DNA from: Macrobrachium rosenbergii
Taxonomy: Eukaryota; Arthropoda; Malacostraca; Decapoda; Palaemonidae
Assembly: GCF_040412425.1 (NCBI RefSeq)
Contig: NC_089761.1
Location: 31,074,144-31,138,143, forward strand
Direction of reading: 5' to 3'
Length of the DNA: 64,000 nucleotides
Positions 34,113 through 44,999 of this stretch are shown here, in pieces. The position numbers and the translations under genes were made by a program. The notes below the pieces were generated by a model, which worked only from the letters and a program-made list of their open reading frames with translations, had not been told where the DNA came from and did no database searches. The first letter of the stretch is position 1; every line of letters starts with the position of its first letter.

Positions 34113-35069
34113 TATTACAGACAACCGTCAACACTGTCCTCTGCAGATTTCTACTGTGGAGTTCTTCAGTTATATTAATATGGTGCATCACCTAAAAATA
34201 AATTGATTTCCAACTCAAACTTTGACAGACTATATGTAATATCATAACACAAAAGACACCACTCAAAAACTAAAACAGACAAGATATAGAATCTAGATGT
34301 CAAAATTAAGGTTTAAATTCCACTACACCATTTATTTGTTCAAAAACCACTTGCGTACAATGGTAAAGCACAAACCAAAGCATGAATAAGAAAGACAACC
34401 AGTTTTAATGCACTGATACTGTACTAAAATATTAAATATCATATAAACACAGAAACAAGAGGAATATCCATGAAGTTATGATAAAGAATTACAGTGACTT
34501 AAAAAGTAGCTAATTCCTCCAGAGCCTTTCAGTAATGTGGTATACTTTGAAAATAACTACTTCAGTCCATCTACCACACTAAACTTTTCCCATATATTTA
34601 ATGATACTTAAATTAGACTAAAAATTCTCCAGATCATTTGATCATGATGCAAGTATTGTACATAAACACAAAAGCAGCCTTCAAGGATATGTAACTGGCA
34701 TTTGTTCTATAAACATAACAAAATAAATTCAGTCATATTAAACAGTATGACACTTAATATGCTAAACCTACACTGATTTAAGGCAGCCAACTGAAATACT
34801 GTTCGATAAATGATACATATCGCCTATGTATATTGTATACATTACAGTATATTGAATAAACAACACACCAATGACACATAATAAGGTATGGCTTCCACAC
34901 ATGGAGCAAATACTGACGAACTAAGTTTGTAAATGTGAGAATGGAATTGTTGCTCAGAGCAAGAACCGAACCAAACCAAGCACGTTTGGCTTTGGCTCAT
35001 AACCCTGTATTGTAGCTACATTTACTGCACACTGTACAGAGTAATACTAAACCCACAAAGCTGACAAAC

Positions 35070-35300
35070 TACAGGAAGTCCCTGGTTATCGGTGGGGGTT
35101 CCGTTCATGACAGTGTAACGATAACCGAAAAGCAGCGATGATAGTGCTGGTCCCTAGTTATTGGCACTGATAACTGAGGATCGGAGCCGATAATGGAGAT
35201 CGGCGCTGATAACTGGAGATTGGTGTCAAAAATCCAGTTATCATTGTCGCTAGACAAGCGCCGTAAAACTGGACAGCCGATAACTGGGGACTGCCTGTAT
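35070..35300. mobile_element. MITE-like element with terminal inverted repeats
   Basis: The left end reads TACAGGAAGTCCCTGGTTAT followed by CGG. The right end, read on the minus strand, is ATACAGGCAGTCCCCAGTTA followed by TCGGC. Both ends carry TA. The interior is full of internal copies of GATAACTGGAGATC-like words and is non-coding. About 230 bp, pogo/Tigger-type by its ends. It lies in the intron between zinc-finger exons A and B. Confidence 0.8.
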
Positions 35301-35522
35301 ATTCTTTTCACGGTCATCAAGCAACGTGTACAGAACCCTGAACAGCTAAGAAAAAACTGTTCAGAGGACAGTACTGCATCTTATCTAGACCAGAAATAAA
35401 GTCCCGCCCCCTTTTTTTTCAAACTACCTTACTTTACAGCCTGAATGTTGATGCTTCTGTCACCGAGTGACTATTTTAATGAGAACTGTGCGCCAGCCTG
35501 TATCTCAAAACTAAGTCCCTGT

Positions 35523-35640
35523 GCTTAACAAGGAGAACAGTACAGTAAATGATTATCACCACCAACAAACAGCACTGACAGGGGCTTAACCAGGAGAACA
35601 GTACAGTAAATGATTATCACCACCAACAAACAGCACTGAA
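35523..35640. repeat. 61-bp tandem duplication
   Basis: Two nearly identical copies starting GCTTAAC.AGGAGAACAG lie between zinc-finger exons A and B. Confidence 0.9.
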
Positions 35641-37440
35641 GCCGAAACATCAAAGAATCACCAATTCAAGCTAAGAACTATACCAATTTTGCCATCTACG
35701 GACCACATTTTCTAGTTTTCAAATCTGAACCTCACTTTGATTTGCCATTCTGCCATCAAGCAACTTGAGACCAAATGTTGTGCATACAGGCAAGTTTCAA
35801 AACGAAAATGATTTTACACTGCTGAGATATATGCTGAAACTAGCCCAACAGATAACCAATTTATACAATTCCTAAACAGTGACACTTTACTCCTAGGCTC
35901 TGTACTGTAAACGGTATCCATTTTGAAAGTGACATTTCCACATTCAAACTTTACCTCACACTGCTCATTTTTCTAAAACTGCCACAAATAATCTTCTATG
36001 TACAGTACTTCAATAACTTTCACCCAATATATTCTGCAACTAAATAACAAAAATAGTCATACAGGGGACTCAGCAGCAATAAAGCTATAAAATTTAAGTA
36101 ACCCAGGTCTCTGAGCAACAAGCAACATCTGTTCTGCCACTAAACATTATTTCTTTCATCTTAAAAGACCAAATGGGAGTTCGGGCAGAAAAACGACAAA
36201 AAGAGAGTAGAAAGAGGTACTTTTATAGTAATCTAACCCCAAAAACGGAAACAATGACCCAAAACATTGACGTTCTTTTCTCCGTGTTTATCCAGGCTAC
36301 ACACATGATCCATTTATTTTTCCAAATGCTTCATAAGTGGTAGAGGTAGAGGAAAGTCATACATGAATAGTCCATCCCAACGATGATGGTTTGATATTCA
36401 AAGCACAAATTAAACAGATGGAAAAGTATTTACTTCAAGTTCCTGGACAAAAATTACCCTCCAGGGGCCTAATTAAAAATTTCTGTATTACAAAAATTTA
36501 CGCTACCTTAAAAATCTTGTACCAAATTAAAAATTCTAATTCCTTTAGACATTTTTACAGTCAGTTGTTCCAAAAGGTACAAGTGGAAGCCATGAATTTT
36601 AAAATTACCCATTACTGCCACCAAAAACAGCAAGCCTTGCCTTGTAAAAAATTATGGGCTATCCACGGATTTTATATCTCCTCGCCGATTAAAAATTTTC
36701 CCATGTACACACTACCACAGCCATATGTTATCCAAAGACAAAGGTTTAAGCCTTAAAATATGTTGTATTGCATTTTCAATGTGTTTAGCAACCCCGATTC
36801 CTGCTGAAAGTCAAAGATCGTATTAGACAATGCAAAATTTGCAGATAGCTGGTGCATCTCCTGTTAAATGTAGTAAAAAATGTACAACTACGCTAGGCCA
36901 CTGCATTCAACTAGGTTACCATACAACAGCCTAGCCTAACCCGGTTACCTTGATTATTCAATGGTAGCCTATGAAAAATCGTGTAACCCTCTGGAGCCGA
37001 GTACTTGCATAATAACTCATCAATCCGCCACATGGACGGAAATACTATCTTTCCATTTATATGAATACCCTACACGCCTTATATATCTCGCCTAACCTGC
37101 CGTCAAGGGGTCACTTATTATGTCACATTTTATACTAAAAAATCCCAATATATATCAATTAAAGTTATGGTTGATATCTTGCCTGTATCGGCTTCGGGCT
37201 GTGCATCATCACCGGATACACCCATCGCGGCTCTCTGAGAACTCAATCGGCGTTTTTCCCTTCACTTATCGATCGGTCTCCTTCTGTCACAAAGGCGACA
37301 CCAACTGTGAATGTAGTGACAACCACGATCAGCTGATCAGGGGGTCCAGCAGAGGTCCACAATGCCCGAAAATTTTCGCCATAACCCGATGCGCCGAAAA
37401 GCCGCAAGCGCGTGGCCAGAAATAGCGACGTCAGTGTTTT
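35641..37440. other. AT-rich sequence between zinc-finger exons A and B
   Basis: No convincing exon was found. From about 37170 the sequence becomes richer in CpG, which may mark a promoter. Confidence 0.4.
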
Positions 37441-37447
37441 GCGTTAC

Positions 37448-37480
37448 CTTCGGGGATATTTCGAGTAGATTCGCGTCCAT
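37448..37480 (-). CDS. Candidate very short first exon (MDANLLEISPK), weak
   Basis: In a CpG-containing stretch, an ATG with good context (ACAAGATGG) opens eleven codons that end at donor AAG|GTAACG in phase 0. It looks like a small first coding exon on the minus strand. The phase does not fit the phase-1 acceptor of the reductase at 30660, so it would need a different partner or be untranslated. It may be chance. Confidence 0.2.
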
Positions 37481-38033
37481 CTTGTTTCTTGATAGATGAG
37501 GGTTATATTTCCGTGATATTTAGCTTATCGTGTTTTATATTCAGAAGCGAGACTGAAATAGTTTGCAATAACAAGCACCGGAGTATTTCACAGCCGAGGG
37601 AATTGGTTCAGCCATATATTTCGAAATCGTCTTCCATATTTTTTTCTGCAATTTACTTGAGTTACGCTGGTCAAATCTGAATGAAAATTAATAAAACAAT
37701 GCAAATAACATTCTATTTGGCTGTACTAATGAAAATTACGTGAATCATAACGGGAGCGTCACAACACAGAAAATTGGAAGACCGAGATTTGCGCTAGTTT
37801 CGCGAATTTCGCGAGTTCAAATGCGCTACATAGGCTAAGCGTAGCCAAGCCGAAAGCTTTCACCCAACAACTAACGATTTTCCCCTACTCTAATCCCTGG
37901 CTGCACCTACATTCTAGACCTGAAATCGTACAGAGACAGTGACAGTCACAACAAATTACACGTATCCTTGCAAACAAATATATAAATTATACAGTTAACA
38001 TTAATGAACACACAAAAACGCACTCATTATTAC

Positions 38034-38292
38034 CCTCTACTAGAGTCTTATTCATCGGCGTAACTGCCACCGGCGACGTCAACATGCTCGACCGAAAGTG
38101 CTTCTTGTGACATGCAGATTTGGCATGTTTAAGGAGTTCAGACTTGCCGACCACCAGTTCCTTGTCGCAGGCTCTGCAATAAGCCCTGTACTCATTCCTG
38201 CCAGGACTCAGCCATCCTCGCGCCCAATGTTCCTTCTCCCACTCCTTCCTGTATCTTTGGCCGCGGTACTGTTTTTCCGTGGCGCCGGACAT
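38034..38292 (-). CDS. Zinc-finger first exon B, likely spliced to P5C reductase
   Basis: ATG at 38292-38290 (MSGATEKQYRGQRYRKEWEK...) opens an 86-codon frame that reaches donor GAGG|GTAATA after the first base of a codon (phase 1). Residues 9-55 form the same finger type as exon A: YRAYCRACDKELVVGKSELL then KHAKSACHKK, again C-x2-C-x13-H-x5-H, preceded by two Trp positions (EW and GW) that match exons A and C. The surrounding DNA is CpG-rich for this window, which fits a promoter-proximal exon. Joined to the reductase acceptor it predicts a 378-residue protein. The donor is weaker than those of exons A and C. Splice partner is inference. Confidence 0.7.
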
Positions 38293-39335
38293 GCTTGGGG
38301 CTATGTTATTACACCGGTTTATCCAAATTCAAATAGAATCACTGTCTGAGATGGATTTGGGAAGCTTAAATCACACGCAAACTCGACTTGATGGCTGTAG
38401 CCATGAGGACGCGAACTTGTTTGGGCTATAGACAAGTCACATCGATTCCGTCGGCAGTTACTTTCCGAGACCTAATTTCATTTAGGGACAAACTTCAAGC
38501 TAAGTACAGTTAATTTGTCACTACCGGTTTCTCCTCGCTAATACTCAACGGCATCCAGGGATATTCAGCGTTCCATGCAACTCTCACCTCACTCGATCGG
38601 TAAACCTGATACTGGATCTATTCTTCTTCTTTTGATGTTATATCGAGCCAGCCATGTTCTTTTGTTTCCTTTATATTCTATTTTGTTTCTTTCGTGTTCT
38701 CAGTGTATGGTTTGATTTGCTTCCTAGCAGCAATGCGTGTGAGCTACGGTCAACCCTTAAGTTGCTTGAAAAAACGGGTTTAGAGACTTATTTAATACTA
38801 AACCCTCTTATTCCCGTCATTCTTATGAACTTAAATGGCAGACAACAAGTTTATTCGATTTTTGAACCATATATAGGCTATCATTTCTATTACGACAAAG
38901 GAAACGTATACCCACGCCTGATTTTAGTTGATTCGCTAACTTTCCCCTACGCAAAACAGATTTCTGCCCTACAATTTCCCTATCCCCACCAGACACCACA
39001 TTTACCCTACGCGTAGCAACACTGTGAGGCTTTCCAGATGGGCGGCACTGGACCGTGATAGGCGGTAATATTTCAATTCTTACGTCTCGGAGGAAGTCAT
39101 CTCAAACAGCAGAAAAATATTCTACATCCATTTAGGCAACAGCCCGTTGCAATATTTGCATTCAGTAAATATACCACAGAATTTTTCATTTCTGGCATGT
39201 GGCATGGGAGAGGCTTTGCCTTTACAACGGCGCCGCAGTCACTCGTGAGATATTTTTTGGGTTACTGTAACACTGAAGTACTGTATCTTTCATAAAGTTT
39301 CCATAATAATTGAATATACTGTATATACAGTACAT

Positions 39336-39478
<143 letters not shown>

Positions 39479-39703
39479 ACCTAACTTAACCTAAGAACCT
39501 GTATTTCCTTGCACCATCAGTGTCCTCAGATGAAACATGCAAGTTTAACAGAATGGATAACTTGTAATAATATATTAGGGTCCAATTTCCACAAAGAACA
39601 CTTTTTCATTTTACACAGGGGTTAGGCTAAGCCAATAATAGTAAAAAAAAACATGAATTCTTTCTGTAGTCACTTATGCTAAAAGAATAAAATGCTATGC
39701 CCT

Positions 39704-39797
39704 GTTAAATAATGTACTGTTAAATAATGTACTATATAATGAAAGTGTTAATGTACTATATAATTAAAATGTTAAATAATGTACTATATAATGAAAA
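39704..39797. repeat. Short AT-rich tandem repeat
   Basis: Three to four imperfect copies of GTTAAATAATGTACTATATA-type units in tandem. Confidence 0.8.
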
Positions 39798-40485
39798 CAC
39801 AAGCAAAAACAACATAAACTTGGCAATGAAATAACTAAAGCTTGTGAAGGAATGACAAATCAATTTCTTGCTGAAGCTGACTCAAGTATAACATCAAAGG
39901 TTGAATCATGATGACTGCATAATATATTTCCTAATGGGGTTTGAATGGAAAGTTAATCTAATTTCAAATACTTCCTGGTTAACTGGAAAAGATTTCATGA
40001 GTTTCCTATGCCCAACTTGATCTATAATGAATACTGGTATTACTACACAGGTCTCCACAGAAAACTTAACCATACACAGTTTTGTACATGTGCTATTTTT
40101 ATTCCTACCATTATTTTAAGCTCTTAAAAAAATACTTCTAGCCAATTAAAACAAAGATTTTTCAGGGTTAAGCTTCCATGTTTTGAGACTCCGCCCACTT
40201 TTCACGCCAACATTCAATTCTCAGATGGCTTCCGTGATTCATGTGTTGCAGATTTGGTCTGAAATATCACTACCAATTTCTGTAACAATATTGCAGGAGC
40301 CAAATAATTTCTAAAAGATCAAGGAGTAATCCCATACGACTGAACGACTGACCTGCCAAAAGTTGAGTGTCTATGAACCTCACTTGAATCAGTGGTAATG
40401 TAATCGTTTGGTAAAAGTTTCTAGGACGGTGAAATATCACAAGTGATTTTTCCTATGTCCAAGGAAAAGGTTCATCTTGAGGCTT

Positions 40486-40561
40486 GGAAAATCTTCCACT
40501 TCATTATTCACTTCCTTCAACAAGGAAAATCTTCCACTTCATTATTCACTTCCTTCAACAA
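40486..40561. repeat. 38-bp tandem duplication
   Basis: Two identical copies of a unit starting GGAAAATCTTCCACTTCATT. Confidence 0.92.
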
Positions 40562-40614
40562 AGTGAATCTCATGTCCACCACTATAAGGAGTGGTGACAT
40601 CACTACTTTTTTTT

Positions 40615-40910
40615 TGTAAAAGCTGACAAAATGGAGCCCAACAAGAAGGGTGAATTTATTTGTCTTGGTACTCTGTCAACTGCCTTTTCAAGAATCATGA
40701 ATATGTGGTAAGATCTCCTCTTTGCATGATAATTTTCCTGCGATTATCTCTTTATAAAGGCTATTTCAACTGCTGATCTCTAGTGAGAAGCCACATGACA
40801 ACTGTCAATTTTAGCCATTTTCCAAAGCCTTTACGCTAGCACCTTTTCCAACATTCTTACACGTTCAAGTAGTTACTTCTGTAACTTTAACACTGGAATT
40901 CATCCCCTTT
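40615..40910 (-). mobile_element. Non-LTR retrotransposon reverse-transcriptase fragment
   Basis: One minus-strand frame with stops reads in order: a VLA.RLWKMAKID piece, then AVEIAFIKR and HIFMILEKAVDRVPR. This matches the LINE reverse-transcriptase blocks (E.VL..RL....ID, then DAIF..RQ..EK, then F.DLEKAFDRVPR). In-frame stops show that it is dead. It lies between zinc-finger exons B and C. Confidence 0.75.
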
Positions 40911-41759
40911 TCCTGAGCATGCCATTGCAGTTAGGTTCTTTTCCCCATCTTCTGGTTCCATCTTCTCCTTTGTCAGGTTTTCATACAGTACATATTCAAG
41001 TAAGGACATGGATGACTGTATCTGCAACTTTCATCAAGTCACTTGTTATTCTGGGCAGTCTTGGGGCTTTTCCATTTTTCTGTCAAGTTTTCAAAGTATT
41101 GCGTCCATATACTAGTATCTTTTTATATTCAATTTGATTTCTACAATTTTTACATATATGGTGGATTTCAATTAATTTTGATAGGCAAAGGGGAAAACAA
41201 AAATGCGTGAATTGCAACAACAGCCATGATGAAATATGATTAAAACACTGAAGCAACAGCTCAGTAAACACAATACCAAATATGGATAAGCTTGGTAAAG
41301 ACATAATACTCTATACCAACTTGGAATCATGTGTATAATCACTACGTCAAGATGAAATAATATATAAGGCAGGTCAATATGGCAACGATAATTAAGAGGA
41401 TATATCCTACCTGTCCGGGAGGCCAGTAATCCACTTAGCCCTCCATAAGAGCAATGCCAAAAGTACTTGCAGGGAAAAATCCTAACCTTACCTAACCTAA
41501 GGCACAGCATCCTACCCAATCAAGAAGGGTTTTGCCCACCCGGGACCCCCTTACCTGACTTTCTACTTTTGTTTACCTCAAGTGCTTTACTGCTTCTCTA
41601 ACAACATTATGGCAGACAGATATCACTCTGTAACTGGCTGATACAAAGGGAATAAATCCATTATATGCATTTACAAAAATTGCCATGAGCGAAAATCTGT
41701 TGTACTGTACTTGACACGATAGAAAGAAAATTCAATACAGAAGTTATGGAGAATTTATT

Positions 41760-42050
41760 CATCATTACTGTTATTCATACGATAAACCCTATTCAAATGG
41801 AACAAGCGTACAGGGGGCCACTGACTTGACATTCAAGCTTTCAAAGGATAGGGCACTCATTAGAATGAAGTTACGGAAGATAATAAGGCATACAGGAAGA
41901 AGAGATGAATTATTAGAGAAGGAAAAGATACTTAAAAAATTAACAGATACATAGATACAAAATAAACTATTAAAATACATGACGAATTGCTTTAGGATAT
42001 AGAAATAATAAGTAAACTTCAAGTGGGTAATGGTGGTAAAAAAACCAAGG
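41760..42050 (+). repeat. Dispersed repeat, copy 1
   Basis: About 250 bp containing ATAAACCCTATTCAAATGGA and later GAAGATAATAAGGCATACAG. It is clearly similar to 52125-52420 in the same orientation. Non-coding. I recall similar sequence as common in decapod genomes, but that is memory and not a search. Confidence 0.75.
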
Positions 42051-43657
42051 TAGATCCAGATGCTAAGACTAATTCAGGTCAGAGTAATATCAATACTTAG
42101 ACATAATCCCACATAAAAAGCCTTGTGTTACAAAGATTCTTATATTGCAATAACTTAATTTTTTTGCTAACATGGATTTAATCCCACCAGATTTCTGCCA
42201 CAGGGAAATTTTGTTTGTGCTAAATTTTCCTCACATTAACACTTGGTTAGCATTCATTTTCTCCATGCAGTCATTACTATATAAAGTAAAATTATTCTAT
42301 ATAATAAGATATTTGTTTAGGATCGGTCTTTCCCTGACAAGCAGTGTTATTGATTTTTCTATACATATGATACTTTTAATCAACTTTTATTACATTTTCT
42401 ATGAATAGCATAATGCCATCAGAATTTTTATAATGTAAATAACAATAACAGTCAAATAATGGCAATTATCGCTTTTCCCTTATTGGGATTTGAAAGTGAC
42501 CTTACTGATACGTAAGATATCTACATTTCAACGTAGGGGTTACAAAGGAAGTTTTATTATTTTACATTGGCTAATACATAGGTTATATTTATTCTGGTCC
42601 TTTTTATACTCAGTTCATAGCCTAACTTCCATAGAATGAAAAAAAAAAAAAAAAAAAAGCTTGGTCTTAATGCCATAAAATGAAAGAAAAAGAAGACCAA
42701 TACTTTATAACTATCATGGAATGACAAACTCTGGCTGGTACAATTTGAGTGAAAAGCCCTCAATTATTTTGTTGGTAATGCTATCTTAAACCGAATTACT
42801 TCAAGTCTTCCATGAACGAGAGTGTCCTTTTAAAATAAATGTAGGTTATGTAGCCTACTAACTCTGTGGTAAGTTAAGGAGGTTGTGCCCCCAGCCACAT
42901 AGAATCCAGCATGTTAGGTTAGGTTAGGATCTACCCTCGTAATTACCAGTGACACCCTTTCTAGCCTAGCTCAGGTTAAGGTCCCAAGTGTGCGATTGGG
43001 GTTAAAATCCCACGCCAGGAAAGACTCAACACGCTAAGTTAGGTTAGGTAGGGTGTATCCCAATAACTGAGTGTCACGCTTTTTAACAAAGGTTAAGAAG
43101 ATCCAAGGGCCCTGGGTATCTCCCTCATACAAGAGGGACCAATTGCCCTACGTTAGGTTATGTGGGGTCAAGATGCATCCCTATAATCAACATTTCCACA
43201 TTTTTAGGCTTTTGAAGTTCGTTCTAATCGGTACTCACTTTACTGAACATTTTTTTTAACCTGATTTACGATAATGGTCGCAAAATGAATAAAAATGAGG
43301 AAAGAAATCTGAAGAATATATGCTAGCAGTTTATATATACGGTTCTTGTGTTCGCTATTACCTTTTAAATTATAAAATCTTTTACGATAACGGTCGATCT
43401 TTTCTTTAAAATGTGCTACCTCGAAGTCCAGACTTCTTGGGTTAAAACTGTGTTAGGATAAAACTTAAAATTTGTGAGAAGCTTCGAAAAAACGTTGTTA
43501 CGTTACCCCGCTGGAAACAAAAAACGTCGCGGGGGTTACGTTACGTTCTCGCAACCCGAACGGGGCTATACCGCCACATAGCCACTGGACATCAATTTAA
43601 ACAAACAATACTTCACATATAAATTAAATACATGATAATGGGGGCATTTATACTCAC

Positions 43658-44153
43658 CTATGACTTCTTGCGAGCTGTTTTTCTGCGAGGGGAACGTGAT
43701 GACAATGTTGTTGGAGGAAACGTTCTCCACGTAATTCGGAGGCATTTGAAGTTCGGCGGGGATCTCGGGCCTGACGGTGGAGAAGTTACGGTGGTGTTTC
43801 TTGGTCTTGTTGTGGGTCCTCATGTCCGTCAGGTGCGCCCGGATCTTTTTCTTGCAGTACTTGCACCAGACATAGCGGGTGTCCATTTTCAAGGGATGAA
43901 TCCAGTCCTTGACTTCGGGGATCGTCAGCCATCGCTCGTTGAATTTCCGAGGGTACCTGTAACCACCTCCCGCCGGCGTCTCCCTTTTGATCTTCTTCTT
44001 CGGGGGCTCGTCGTCTTCGTCCTCGTCTTCGGTGATTTCCTGCTCGATGTCGACGTGTGCCACGGGCACATCGTCCTCGGGTTCAGGGGTCGCGTCCTTT
44101 TCGATCTTGATAGCAGGAGCTACGCGCCGACGTTCGCTGCGTTTCAGACTCAT
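43658..44153 (-). CDS. Zinc-finger first exon C with acidic stretch and nuclear localisation motif, likely spliced to P5C reductase
   Basis: ATG at 44153-44151 in good context (GCCACGATGA) opens MSLKRSERRRVAPAIKIEKD, 165 codons, ending at a consensus donor ATAG|GTGAGT in phase 1. The open frame extends upstream of this ATG, so an earlier start is possible. Residues about 38-48 are acidic (TEDEDEDDEPP), followed by PPKKKIKRE, a classical basic nuclear-localisation pattern. The finger follows: RKFNERWLTIPEVKDWIHPL, then WCKYCKKKIRAHLTDMRTHN and TKKHHRN, i.e. C-x2-C-x13-H-x5-H as in exons A and B. It is GC-rich with coding-like composition. Joined to the reductase it predicts 457 residues. The finger may bind DNA; partner and function are inferred. 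Confidence 0.78.
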
Positions 44154-44256
44154 CGTGGCTAGATCACGCCAAGGCCGCCAGCCACGGGCTTTGTTTACCG
44201 CCAGAGATCGAGTGAGGCAGGCGGGCGAGTTTCGCCTCCAAGTGGATACGTTGTTG

Positions 44257-44850
44257 GTGTGCCAACAGGTGGCTGAGACAGATTTGCACGAATAATGTTG
44301 GCGTATGTGTTCAGATTTATACATAAACTGGACGTTTGTAATGAAAAATATACCCTCAAATTGGACGTTTATACACACAAAGGTGTTTACGTTACTGTCC
44401 ATACACAAAACGCTGTTCAGTCCAAGACCAGCGTTTGTGTGCATGTTCCCAACATGTGGCTAACACATTGCACAAACAAATACTGATGTATTTGGTGAAG
44501 TGTATACACACAAACTGGATGTTTATATTGTTTTATGTCTACAAAACACGATTCTGTCAGAGACCATGTATGTATGTGTGCGTACCAAGTCGTTGGTTAA
44601 CAGGTTGCCTAAACAAATATTTACGTTTGTGGAGAAATGTATACGCAAATAGTACACTTTTACTACTCTCTGTCTACAAAATAGAATTCAGAAAGAGACC
44701 AGTGTGTGTGTGATTGTGTGTGTGGGGTGTGTGTGTGTGCGTGTGTGTGTACCCAACAACAGGTGGCTATGACAGATTGCATATAAACAGATATTGGCGT
44801 ATATGATAAAATGTACAGTATACATACAAACTACATGCTTATATTGCACG
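44257..44850. repeat. Diverged tandem repeat, about four copies of 140-190 bp, upstream of exon C
   Basis: Recurring landmarks are AACAGGTGGCT.A.ACA..TTGCA, then AACAAATA.TG..GTAT, then TATACA.ACAAACTGGA.GTTTAT, then CAGAGACCA.TGT.TGTGTG. Copies begin near 44262, 44444, 44584 and 44752. The block directly abuts the 5' side of zinc-finger exon C and could lie in its promoter or leader. Confidence 0.75.
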
Positions 44851-44930
44851 GACATTGGTTTGAAAGACGTTCGCCTGGGAACGTTTTAACATTAATCAAC
44901 GTTCTTCATAAAAGGATGTAGCTTGTGAAC

Positions 44931-44964
44931 GTTTACCTAGAAACGTTCTCGTTTCTAGGTAAAC
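44931..44964. repeat. Perfect 15-bp inverted repeat with a 4-nt loop
   Basis: GTTTACCTAGAAACG, loop TTCT, then CGTTTCTAGGTAAAC. Perfect pairing over 15 bp. Confidence 0.95.
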
Positions 44965-44999
44965 GAGTTGGTAACCGCTAATTTGTAACCACTAAGACC

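Noticed and set aside
34110..34124. An earlier start for zinc-finger exon A at 34124
   Set aside because: The codon there is TTG; the first in-frame ATG is at 34112 and a TGA lies just upstream.
38654..39016. 120-codon plus-strand frame
   Set aside because: AT-rich, no motif, no splice context and not supported by anything on either side.
43632..44295. Long plus-strand open frames (176 and 102 codons) opposite zinc-finger exon C
   Set aside because: They are antisense shadows of a GC-rich coding exon; the minus frame has Cys/His ligands, a good start and a consensus donor.
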